A DNA stretch of 64,000 bases from SIG307 sp964545045 (GTDB taxonomy: Bacteria > Bacillota > Clostridia > Lachnospirales > Lachnospiraceae), in contig CAZJEN010000001.1 of the NCBI GenBank assembly GCA_964545045.1, positions 62,001 to 126,000 on the forward strand, read 5' to 3'. This document shows positions 25,783 to 33,690 of this stretch, piece after piece. Made by a program: the position numbers and the translations under genes. The stretch's first letter is position 1, and each line of letters opens with the position of its first letter. The notes beneath the pieces are model-generated. The model had not been told where the DNA came from and searched no databases. It worked only from the letters and a program-made list of their open reading frames with translations.

Positions 25783-26688
25783 ATGCCAGTAAAAGTAAGC
25801 AATGTGTTACCTGCAAAGAAAATATTGGAAGAGGAGAATATCTTTGTGATGGACGAAAGCCGGGCTATGATGCAGGATATTCGTCCCCTTCGTATTGCAA
25901 TTTTAAATCTGATGCCGTTAAAAGAGGATACGGAGCTTCAACTTCTCCGTAGCTTTTCCAATACGCCGCTTCAGATTGAAGTAACCTTTTTAACGACGGC
26001 AAGCTATGTGGGAACCAATACGCCCCTCAGTCACTTGGAGCAGTTCTATATGACCTTTGAGGACGTGAAGGAGAAGAAGTTTGACGGGCTTATTATTACC
26101 GGTGCTCCGGTAGAACAGATGGAGTTTACGGATGTGGCATATTGGGAGGAGTTAAAGCAGATTATGGATTGGTCCGAGACCAATGTGACCTCTACCCTTC
26201 ATATTTGTTGGGGCGCACAGGCGGGCTTGTTCCATCATTACGGTGTGCATAAAGAGATGCTTTCTGCGAAACTTTCCGGTGTATACCGTCATCGTGTATT
26301 AAATCGCAAGGAGCCGCTTGTGCGGGGATTTGATGATGAGTTTTATGCGCCGCATTCCCGTTATACCGGTATCTCCAAGGAAGATGTGGAAAAGAGCGGT
26401 ATGTTTACGGTACTTGCGGAAAGCGATGAGGCAGGTTACTTTATTTTGCTTGCGGAGGGAGGAAAGAACATTTTTGTTCTCGGTCATCCGGAGTATGACC
26501 GTCTGACTTTGGATAAGGAATACAAGCGTGATCTGGCAAAGGGCATCAACCCGGACATTCCGGTGAACTATTATCCGGACAATGATCCGGAGAAGAAGCC
26601 GCTTCTTATGTGGCGTTCTCATGCGAACACCCTTTATAGTAACTGGATCAATTATTACGTGTACCAGAATACGCCGTATGAGTGGTAG
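25783..26688 (+). CDS. metAA: Homoserine O-acetyltransferase MetA (acetyl-CoA type)
   Basis: The 301-residue protein is of the MetA family with catalytic Cys142 in HICWGAQAG and His235/Glu237 in VLGHPEYDR. It acylates homoserine on the way to methionine. Residue 111 is Glu (ITGAPVEQMEF); published work on Bacillus MetA ties Glu111 to acetyl-CoA use, while Gly at this position accepts succinyl-CoA, so acetyl-CoA is predicted. Length is normal. No SAM riboswitch or T-box is seen upstream. It follows ligA by 1 bp. Confidence 0.92.
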   Translation: MPVKVSNVLPAKKILEEENIFVMDESRAMMQDIRPLRIAILNLMPLKEDTELQLLRSFSNTPLQIEVTFLTTASYVGTNTPLSHLEQFYMTFEDVKEKKFDGLIITGAPVEQMEFTDVAYWEELKQIMDWSETNVTSTLHICWGAQAGLFHHYGVHKEMLSAKLSGVYRHRVLNRKEPLVRGFDDEFYAPHSRYTGISKEDVEKSGMFTVLAESDEAGYFILLAEGGKNIFVLGHPEYDRLTLDKEYKRDLAKGINPDIPVNYYPDNDPEKKPLLMWRSHANTLYSNWINYYVYQNTPYEW

Positions 26689-26696
26689 GTGATATA

Positions 26697-27410
26697 ATGT
26701 TTCGAATTGCCGTTTGTGAGGATGAAAAAGCCCAAAGAGAATATTTGACCGATCTCATGGAACGGTGGCGGGGGACGTCCGGTGAAAAGGTTGCGGTAGA
26801 TACCTATATTTCCGCAGAACAGTTTCTTTTTGAAACAGAAGAGAAAGATTCCTACGACCTGCTTCTTCTGGATATTCAGATGGGGCAGATGAACGGTGTG
26901 GAGCTGGCGAGAAAGGTCAGAGAGCAGGATGCAAAGGTAAGCATTGTATTTTTGACCGGGATTAAGGATTATGCAATCGAAGGCTACGAAGTAGGTGCGG
27001 TACGGTATCTCCTTAAGCCGGTAAAGGAGGCAGAGTTTTTTGCTCTGTTGGACCGGATTTGTGAGGAGGCGAAAGAGCAGAAAGAAGACTACTTTTTGTT
27101 TCAGACCGCGGGCGCAACCAACCGTGTACCTTTTTCCGGGATTCTGTATGCGGAAGCGGAGGGGCATTATGTGTGCCTGAAGACTTCGGAGAAGGAATGG
27201 AAATGGAAGGAAAACATATCCGCCCGTTCCGAAGAATTGGAAGCAAAGGGGTTCTTTTTGCTGAGAAGAGGTCTTTATGTAAATCTTGCTAAGGTGGAGC
27301 AAATCGGAAAAACAGAGTGTGTCTTGGAAAACGGAGAGGTATTGCCGGTGAGTAAGGCAAGGTATCAGGCAATAAATGAGGCCTTTATCGCGTATTATAA
27401 ACGAAACTAG
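26697..27410 (+). CDS. LytTR-family response regulator
   Basis: The 237-residue protein has an N-terminal receiver domain (acidic pocket CEDE, phospho-accepting Asp59 in LLLLDIQMG, Lys107 in YLLKPV) and a C-terminal LytTR DNA-binding domain from about residue 140 (ILYAEAEGHYVCLKT, then FLLRRGLYVNLAKVEQI). Such AgrA/VirR-type regulators bind paired direct repeats. ATG 26697 is chosen to begin the receiver at MFRIAVCEDE. The GHKL kinase gene follows. Confidence 0.92.
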   Translation: MFRIAVCEDEKAQREYLTDLMERWRGTSGEKVAVDTYISAEQFLFETEEKDSYDLLLLDIQMGQMNGVELARKVREQDAKVSIVFLTGIKDYAIEGYEVGAVRYLLKPVKEAEFFALLDRICEEAKEQKEDYFLFQTAGATNRVPFSGILYAEAEGHYVCLKTSEKEWKWKENISARSEELEAKGFFLLRRGLYVNLAKVEQIGKTECVLENGEVLPVSKARYQAINEAFIAYYKRN

Positions 27411-27474
27411 AATGCATGCCGGAAGTTACGTAAATGAGCGATATTCCAAAGGCGGTTCGGAGAAAGGAAACGGG

Positions 27475-28203
27475 ATGGAAGGGAAAAGCTGGCTTATGAT
27501 ACTCGGTGCGGTGTTAGTGACGGCGGTGTTAGCGGTGGTAATAACGATAAAGCTTATGAACCGAAGTCAGGAGAAGCGCATCGGGGAGTATCAGGATAAG
27601 GTGCTAAAGACCCAACGGGACGAGGTGCAGAGCATTTATCGCACCATGCGGGGCTGGCGGCATGATTACCACAATCATATGCAGACCATAAAGGCGTACC
27701 TTTCCATGGGACAGGTGGAAGAGACTTTGACCTATTTGGACCATTTGGAGGAGGATTTGGACGCCATCGATATTGCTATCCGTACCGGAAATGTCAGCGT
27801 GGATGCGATTGTCAGCAGTAAGCTTTCCGTGGCGACGAAAAAGCACATTGCGGTGGATTGCACCGCAAAGATGCCGGAGCAGGTGCAGGTAACGGATGTG
27901 GATCTTTGTACGGTTCTGGGAAATCTTTTGGATAATGCCATTGAGTCCTGTGAAAAGGTGCCGGAAGAGAAGCGGTTTATCAGATTGTACATAGGCGTAT
28001 TTAAAAAGCAGTTGTATCTGTCTGTAACCAATGCGACACCGGAGAACCGCAGAAAGAAACTGACCGAGCTGGTCAGTGAAAAGAAAGGAAGCCACGGCTT
28101 CGGACTTCGGCGGATTGACCTGGTGGCGGAGAAGTACCACGGCTTTGTGAACCGGAAGAATGAGCCGGGTGTGTTTGCAACGGAGGTTATGCTACCGTTG
28201 TAG
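27475..28203 (+). CDS. GHKL sensor histidine kinase with minimal sensor
   Basis: The 242-residue kinase has one membrane span (about residues 7-26) and almost no extracellular part. A dimerisation helix follows with RHDYHNHMQTIKAYL (His63), then a GHKL ATPase domain (N-box GNLLDNAIESCEKV, G-box GSHGFGLRRIDLVAEKYHG). It lacks the multi-pass sensor of AgrC, so it may sense through a partner, for example the downstream ABC exporter. ATG 27475 has GGAGAAAGGA upstream; longer in-frame starts exist from 27376. Confidence 0.9.
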   Translation: MEGKSWLMILGAVLVTAVLAVVITIKLMNRSQEKRIGEYQDKVLKTQRDEVQSIYRTMRGWRHDYHNHMQTIKAYLSMGQVEETLTYLDHLEEDLDAIDIAIRTGNVSVDAIVSSKLSVATKKHIAVDCTAKMPEQVQVTDVDLCTVLGNLLDNAIESCEKVPEEKRFIRLYIGVFKKQLYLSVTNATPENRRKKLTELVSEKKGSHGFGLRRIDLVAEKYHGFVNRKNEPGVFATEVMLPL

Positions 28204-28255
28204 AATGGCAACCTGAAACAACTTGTGACGATACAAAAAGCATAATCAGAATGAA

Positions 28256-28302
28256 ATTTCGTGCACGGAATCGACCATTTCGTGCACTTTTTATGTTATA
28301 GT
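28256..28302 (+). promoter_or_regulatory. Candidate LytTR-binding direct repeats before the ABC exporter genes
   Basis: ATTTCGTGCAC occurs at 28256-28266 and again at 28277-28287, exactly 21 bp apart (two helical turns). TATAGT at 28297-28302 can serve as the -10. Paired direct repeats at this spacing are the known layout for AgrA/VirR-type regulators. The same bases can also form a terminator-like hairpin (see next entry). Confidence 0.5.
28261..28292 (+). terminator. Possible terminator of the two-component operon
   Basis: GTGCACGGAAT and ATTTCGTGCAC can pair (11 bp, one G-U) around a CGACC loop, followed by five T residues. It overlaps the direct repeats, so the two readings compete or both apply. 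Confidence 0.5.
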
Positions 28303-28385
28303 AAGAAATGTATGATAGGATGTACCCGATAAGAAGAACCGAAGAAAGAGAAAGCAACAACGGTTCGGAACTATAAGGAGGATGT

Positions 28386-30233
28386 ATGGACGGGGAAGCG
28401 ATAAAAGAAAATAAGAAAAGGGAAAAAGCAAGAGCGTCATTGATAAGTAATGTCATTCTTGTGAATAAAACATTATTTAAGAACTACCCGGAGACAGTGC
28501 TTTTAACGCCGGTGTATATGATATGCAGAGTGGCGCTGCCGCTTTTGACGGCATTTATCCCTTCGGTGGCGATTGCGGCGATTACAAAGGGAAATATGAA
28601 ACAGTTTTTACTTCCTATGTCGGGGATTTTGCTTGTGGAGTTTGTGGCGTATGTGTTAGTGAATTACTCCAACCTGACCTTAAAGAACAGGCGAGTGTAT
28701 ACAAGACTTAAAGTGTTTTTTCTGGACTATGTACGGAAAAGTCTTGTGACAGATTACGAAAATTTGGAGCCGGCAAGCGGGCAGGCAAGATTCAGTAAAG
28801 GTGCGAAAGCGGTGGTTGGAAATGCATACGGACCGGAGCAGTTGATGAATGAGTCGGTGGAGTTTGTGTTGCATCTGATTGGATTGTTTACCTTCGGAAC
28901 CGTTGTTTTTACTCTGGATTACAGGATTTTGCTGATTCTGTTGTTTATGTTTGCACTGGACATGGTGTTGCGCGGACAGGCAGTAAAATACGATAACAAC
29001 CATCGGATTATTATGTCTGAGGTACACAGAAAACAGGAATATTTGGAACGGGGCAGTCTTACCCTGGCGGCAGGAAAAGATGTCCGGGTTTACGGGATGG
29101 AGCACTGGTTCCATCAGATATCCGAAAAGCTTCTTTCTGAGGCGGCGGAATACCTGAAAAAAACCGGACTGCGATGGTATATCCCAACCTTCGGGAATCA
29201 TATTTGTGTGGCGGCACAGGAAATCGTAACTTATTTTGTGTTAATCGGAATGGCGGTTTCCGGAGAGATTACAGTGGCGGAGCTGACATTGCGGCTTGGG
29301 ATAGTGCGTGGTTTTACTCAGTGGATTTACGGGGTATCCGTTTCCTACGGGGCGTTAAAGAAGGCAAATGGTGAAATGAAGGATTATCGTGAGGTAATGG
29401 AACTGCCGGAGAAGAGCGAGAGGGAAGATGCCAAGATACCAACCTTTACCCGTGGACCGGAAATTGAGTTTAGGGATGTATGTTTCCGGTATCCGGGAGA
29501 GGATACGGATACCTTGTCCCATATCAGCTTTACGGTAAAATCGGAGGAAAAGATTGCACTTGTGGGAAATAACGGTGCGGGAAAAACGACGCTCGTGAAG
29601 CTGTTGTGCGGTTTGTACGAACCGACCTCCGGGGGAATTTACATAAACGGAGAAAATGTGAATTCTTTCCATCCGGTGGAGTATGGTAAGCTTCTCAGTG
29701 TGGTATTTCAGGATGCATCTTTGTTGTCTTTTACTGTGGAAATGAATGTATCCGGAGAATTGCCGGATAAGGTAGATAAGGCGAAGGTAAAGGAGGCATT
29801 ACAGGCGGTAGGACTTTGGGAGAAGATAGAAAAGCTGTCCCGGGGAACGGAAACTTATATTACCCAGGATTTAGACGAGAGTGGCGTGCAATTCTCGGGA
29901 GGAGAGATGCAAAAGCTCTTTGTGGCGAGAGCCATGTACCGTAATGGTCCGGTTCTTATTTTGGATGAACCGACATCTGCGTTGGACCCGATTGCGGAAA
30001 GTAAGCTATACGAGGAGTATAACAACATGACGAGGGAGAAGACGGCGGTGTTTATTTCCCATCGTCTGGCCAGCACGAAGTTTTGCGACAGAATTTTGCT
30101 GTTGGAACACGGAAGAATTGCGGAAGAGGGAAGCCATGATGCGCTGATGGCACAAAATGGTTTATATCGGGAGTTGTTTGATGTCCAGAGTCATTATTAC
30201 AAGGAAGGGGCGGTGGTAGAGAATGAAGAATAA
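28386..30233 (+). CDS. ABC exporter half-transporter 1
   Basis: The 615-residue protein has an N-terminal six-helix exporter domain (about residues 1-330) and an ABC ATPase domain with Walker A GNNGAGKTT, signature FSGGEMQKLF, Walker B VLILDEPTSALDP and H-loop ISHRLAS. The next gene is a paralogue overlapping by 11 bp, so the two likely form a heterodimer. The substrate could be a peptide or signal related to the upstream LytTR/GHKL pair. AAGGAGG precedes ATG 28386. Confidence 0.9.
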   Translation: MDGEAIKENKKREKARASLISNVILVNKTLFKNYPETVLLTPVYMICRVALPLLTAFIPSVAIAAITKGNMKQFLLPMSGILLVEFVAYVLVNYSNLTLKNRRVYTRLKVFFLDYVRKSLVTDYENLEPASGQARFSKGAKAVVGNAYGPEQLMNESVEFVLHLIGLFTFGTVVFTLDYRILLILLFMFALDMVLRGQAVKYDNNHRIIMSEVHRKQEYLERGSLTLAAGKDVRVYGMEHWFHQISEKLLSEAAEYLKKTGLRWYIPTFGNHICVAAQEIVTYFVLIGMAVSGEITVAELTLRLGIVRGFTQWIYGVSVSYGALKKANGEMKDYREVMELPEKSEREDAKIPTFTRGPEIEFRDVCFRYPGEDTDTLSHISFTVKSEEKIALVGNNGAGKTTLVKLLCGLYEPTSGGIYINGENVNSFHPVEYGKLLSVVFQDASLLSFTVEMNVSGELPDKVDKAKVKEALQAVGLWEKIEKLSRGTETYITQDLDESGVQFSGGEMQKLFVARAMYRNGPVLILDEPTSALDPIAESKLYEEYNNMTREKTAVFISHRLASTKFCDRILLLEHGRIAEEGSHDALMAQNGLYRELFDVQSHYYKEGAVVENEE

Positions 30234-32073
30234 GTCAAAAAGAATGACCACGGTCTCCAAGGTAATCCGGTTGGTGAAACGGTTGGATGCGTCGTATCTT
30301 CCTCTTATGATTGTGACTCAGTGTATGGCGGCGATACAGCCTTATATTTTGTTGTGGGCCGGTAGCAGGATATTAGATATGATACTGAAAAAACGCACGA
30401 TGGAAGAGACGATGAGGTTTGTATTGTGGATTGTTCTCGGAACCATGGTTTTGGGATTGGTCCGGTGGATATTGGAAGGGATTCTTTCGGTAAAACGGCA
30501 TATGCTCCGGGAACGGGTGACAGTTGCTATATCCGAAAAATCCTTGCAGCTTGATTATGAGGTGTTGGAAAAACAAGAAACGTTGGAGATGATTCACAGA
30601 GCAAAGGAAGGAATGAACAGCAACGGAAATATTACTTCTTTTTGTGATTTGTTAGGCTCTGTGGTGGCACTGTTGGCGGGAATTGTTTATTCTCTTGTGC
30701 TGTTTGCCGGAGTGTGTGTGCCTGTAAAAGACGTAACTGTCACAAATGGTGATACGTTGGCTTCGGTATTGAATGCCTGGTGGAGCCCGTTCTTGTTACT
30801 GGCGGTATGTATTCTTATGTTTCTTTGGGCAATGGTTATTCAGAAAAGTGACGGTGTACGGTCGCAGAAGAATTTTGACCGGAATGTAAAGTACAATCGG
30901 AGATTCGGTTACTTTTTCGGATTCCTGACCAGATACAAGGAAGGGAAGGATATCCGGCTGTATCAGATGCAGGATATGATTACGGAAGGACTCAGAGAAT
31001 GTAACGAGAATAATGAAAAAAATTCCCGGATTATGATACGGGAGATAAATCGGAGCAATGTGGGAAGATGGATAATTAATTTTGTTTTACAGGCGACCAG
31101 TTACTTGTATATAGGAATGAAGGCGATGCTGGGCTTAATCAGTGTCGGCAGTGTGCTGCAGTATGTAGGGGCTTTCGGAAATTTTTATAACGGAATTGCG
31201 GGGCTTCTGAGCGTGTATGTTAATGTGGACGTGCAAAGTAAGTATCTTTCTCTGTTTGAGGATTTTATGGAACTGGAAAACAAGAAGTACGAAGGAACCC
31301 TTCCGATAGAAAAACGGGATGATAACATGTACGAAATTGAGTTTAAGGATGTTTCCTTTCGATACCCTAACAGTCCGGACTATGTGCTGTCTCATGTGAA
31401 TGCAAAGCTTTGTATCGGGGAAAAGACTGCCATGGTGGGGCCGAACGGTGCCGGAAAGACCACTTTTATCAAGCTTCTTTGCAGGTTGTATGACCCGACG
31501 GAGGGTGAGATTCTGCTAAACGGAATCAATATCAAGCTGTATGATTATAGCGAGTATATGAGTTTGTTTTCCGTGGTGTTTCAGGATTTTCAGATGTTTG
31601 CCTTTTCCGTTGCGGAGAATGTGGCGACTTCCATGGAGTATGATGAGAAAAAGCTTATGGATTGTATCGGGGCAGCGGGATTGTCCGACCGGCTTGCGGA
31701 ATTACCGGAAGGAATTCGAACGAATCTTTACCAGCTACAGGAAGGCGGCGTGGAGATATCCGGCGGGGAGGCACAAAAGCTGGCCTTGGCACGAGCGTTA
31801 TATAAGGATGCACCGTTTGTGGTGCTGGATGAACCGACCTCTGCTTTAGATCCGGTGGCGGAGTATGATATTTATAAACGGTTTGATGACCTGGTGCAGG
31901 ATAAAACGGCGGTGTATATTTCCCACCGCATGTCAAGCTGCCGGTTCTGTAACAATATATTTGTTTTTGATGAAGGAAAGATTGTACAAAAAGGTAGTCA
32001 TGACAGCTTGATACGGGAAGAAGACGGTCTGTACAGTAAGCTGTGGAATGCACAGGCACAGTATTACTGTTAA
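30223..32073 (+). CDS. ABC exporter half-transporter 2
   Basis: The 616-residue paralogue of the upstream gene has its own six-helix membrane domain and ATPase domain: Walker A GPNGAGKTT, signature ISGGEAQKLAL, Walker B FVVLDEPTSALDP, H-loop ISHRMSS. The glutamate after Walker B is present in both partners, so both sites look competent. The ATG overlaps the upstream stop region by 11 bp. The membrane domain has an extended loop around residues 168-180 (VCVPVKDVTVTNGD) facing outside by prediction. Confidence 0.9.
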   Translation: MKNKSKRMTTVSKVIRLVKRLDASYLPLMIVTQCMAAIQPYILLWAGSRILDMILKKRTMEETMRFVLWIVLGTMVLGLVRWILEGILSVKRHMLRERVTVAISEKSLQLDYEVLEKQETLEMIHRAKEGMNSNGNITSFCDLLGSVVALLAGIVYSLVLFAGVCVPVKDVTVTNGDTLASVLNAWWSPFLLLAVCILMFLWAMVIQKSDGVRSQKNFDRNVKYNRRFGYFFGFLTRYKEGKDIRLYQMQDMITEGLRECNENNEKNSRIMIREINRSNVGRWIINFVLQATSYLYIGMKAMLGLISVGSVLQYVGAFGNFYNGIAGLLSVYVNVDVQSKYLSLFEDFMELENKKYEGTLPIEKRDDNMYEIEFKDVSFRYPNSPDYVLSHVNAKLCIGEKTAMVGPNGAGKTTFIKLLCRLYDPTEGEILLNGINIKLYDYSEYMSLFSVVFQDFQMFAFSVAENVATSMEYDEKKLMDCIGAAGLSDRLAELPEGIRTNLYQLQEGGVEISGGEAQKLALARALYKDAPFVVLDEPTSALDPVAEYDIYKRFDDLVQDKTAVYISHRMSSCRFCNNIFVFDEGKIVQKGSHDSLIREEDGLYSKLWNAQAQYYC

Positions 32074-32095
32074 AGATATTTATAAGGAGGAGCGT

Positions 32096-33187
32096 ATGAC
32101 GCGAAAAAGATTGATACGTAATCAAAAGTGGGGATTTCAAAGTTTTCCGTACCATCAGATGCGGATGGACAACGAGTTGTTTCACGGACTTGTCAGTGTG
32201 ATAGAACTGACGGACGGAGAGTATCTGCATTGGAACTTGGAACGGGCAGGGAAGGTTGCGGTTGCCGGGAAGGGCATGGTTTGGTTGCAGTTGATACCGG
32301 ATGACGGGAAGCGGGTAATCACGGCGAAGTTTTTACCGAATAAGCGGGTGTCGGTATGGTACGTGGATGTGTGCGACAGTTGGGACTATGATGAAGATGG
32401 TGTTGCGGCATTTATGGACTTGTATCTGGATGTTATTTTTACACCTCAGGGGGATGTAAAGATTGATGACCGGGATGAACTGGATGCTGCGTTTGAAGCG
32501 GGAGAGATTACCAAGGAGCAGTACGAGGGTGCTTTGCGGGAAGGAGATGCGATTATTCTTGATTTGTGCAAGGATATTCGAGAGACGGAAAACTGGTGTA
32601 GAAAGATTCTTGATTGCGTAGAGGCGGAATTGAACCGAAAGAAGTTTGTCATTTTCCTGGACATTGACGGTGTGCTGGATGTTTTTGACCCTCATGCAAA
32701 AATGCAGTACTTGCTTCCGAATGCGGTGGAGCGGTTGCATCGTCTTGTAGATAGAACAAAGGCAGAGGTGGTAGTGGTATCGGATTGGCGATACGGCTGC
32801 AAAAAGTATTGGAACCGTTGTGTAAAGGGACTGTTTCATAAAAAGGAGAGTAAGCCGTGGGCTTATTTGAGAAAGACATTAAAGAAAGCAAAGGTTGCAA
32901 TTTCGGATGTGACACCGTGGCGTGATGACCTGAAGTCCAGAACGGAAGAAATTCGAGCGTATTTGCAGGAACATCCGGAAGTATACAATTACGTCATTTT
33001 GGACGATTGCTTTGGGGATGATTTTTCGTCCGACCCGGAGATACAGAGTCACTTGGTATTTGTGGATGCCTTGAAGGGGATCGACGACAATGATTTGATA
33101 AAAGCTTGCGATATTATGAACAGAGCACATGATAATACAATAGGCGCTGTTTCGGCAATATTGACGGTGGAAAATAAAGAAAGGTAA
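32096..33187 (+). CDS. DUF402-HAD fusion protein
   Basis: The 363-residue protein seems to join two enzymes. Residues about 60-160 match DUF402 (FomD/Ntdp-type nucleoside diphosphate phosphohydrolase), with VWYVDVCDSWDYDEDG, MDLYLDVIFTPQGDV and the helix LDAAFEAGEITKEQYEGAL. Residues about 184-345 match the HAD domain of 'Swiss army knife' RNA-repair proteins: FLDIDGVLD (Asp189, Asp191), VVVVSDWR, and YVILDDCFGDDF. AGGAGG supports ATG 32096. It follows the ABC exporter by 22 bp and may be in its operon. The combined function is unknown. Confidence 0.75.
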   Translation: MTRKRLIRNQKWGFQSFPYHQMRMDNELFHGLVSVIELTDGEYLHWNLERAGKVAVAGKGMVWLQLIPDDGKRVITAKFLPNKRVSVWYVDVCDSWDYDEDGVAAFMDLYLDVIFTPQGDVKIDDRDELDAAFEAGEITKEQYEGALREGDAIILDLCKDIRETENWCRKILDCVEAELNRKKFVIFLDIDGVLDVFDPHAKMQYLLPNAVERLHRLVDRTKAEVVVVSDWRYGCKKYWNRCVKGLFHKKESKPWAYLRKTLKKAKVAISDVTPWRDDLKSRTEEIRAYLQEHPEVYNYVILDDCFGDDFSSDPEIQSHLVFVDALKGIDDNDLIKACDIMNRAHDNTIGAVSAILTVENKER

Positions 33188-33195
33188 GAATTGAG

Positions 33196-33233
33196 AAGAT
33201 GTTGCATGATTTGTTTCGTGCAACATCTTTTTA
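33196..33233 (+). terminator. Terminator after the DUF402-HAD gene
   Basis: AAGATGTTGCATG and CGTGCAACATCTT form a 13-bp stem around an 8-nt loop, followed by T residues. Confidence 0.9.
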
Positions 33234-33241
33234 TTACCCTA

Positions 33242-33270
33242 TTGACAAGCTGTTCATAACAGTATATACT
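33242..33270 (+). promoter_or_regulatory. Consensus promoter of the second YtrA-type operon
   Basis: TTGACA (33242-33247) and TATACT (33265-33270) are separated by 17 bp, the same arrangement as the promoter at 6324-6352. Confidence 0.85.
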
Positions 33271-33292
33271 GTTTATATCGGATATGAACAGT
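33250..33292. promoter_or_regulatory. Nested palindromic operator of the second YtrA-type operon
   Basis: Outer arms CTGTTCATA (33250-33258) and TATGAACAG (33283-33291) are perfectly inverted. Inside, AACAGTATATACTGTT (33258-33273) is a perfect 16-bp palindrome covering the -10. ACTGT...ACAGT (33268-33292) matches the operator at 6350-6373. Confidence 0.7.
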
Positions 33293-33311
33293 TGAGAACA
33301 GGAGGTATCTT

Positions 33312-33680
33312 ATGAAGATTCTGCAAAACTCAGAGATTCCGATTTATAAACAGATAGCGATGCAGCTAAAGGAAGAGATTCTAAACGGGAAGCTTACCGC
33401 AGGAGAGTATCTCCCCAGTATCAGAGGGTTGGCGAAGGATTTGAAAATCAGTGTGATTACCACTATGAAGGCATATGAAGAGCTTTGTGCCGAAGGCCTG
33501 GTGACCTCGGTGCAGGGAAAGGGCTTTGTGGTGAATCCTCAGGATACTGCCATGATACGGGAGCAGAGGCTAAGAGAGGTGGAGGATCATCTTTTGGAGG
33601 CTCTGGAGGCTGCCAAGACAATCGGAATGACCGTAGAGGAAGTAAAAGATTTGATTACCGTGCTTGATAATGCGGAGTAA
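33312..33680 (+). CDS. GntR-family regulator, YtrA type
   Basis: The 122-residue protein is closely similar to the regulator at 8165: IPIYKQIAMQLKEEILNGKLTAGEYLPSIRGLAKDLKISVITTMKAYEELCAEGLVTSVQGKGFVV, then a short helical tail. It is the first gene of the operon and follows its own operator, so autorepression is likely. ACAGGAGG precedes the ATG. Confidence 0.92.
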   Translation: MKILQNSEIPIYKQIAMQLKEEILNGKLTAGEYLPSIRGLAKDLKISVITTMKAYEELCAEGLVTSVQGKGFVVNPQDTAMIREQRLREVEDHLLEALEAAKTIGMTVEEVKDLITVLDNAE

Positions 33681-33690
33681 GGAGAGAACG

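Noticed and set aside
25740..25790. SAM riboswitch or T-box before metA
   Set aside because: metA begins 1 bp after ligA, leaving no room for one.
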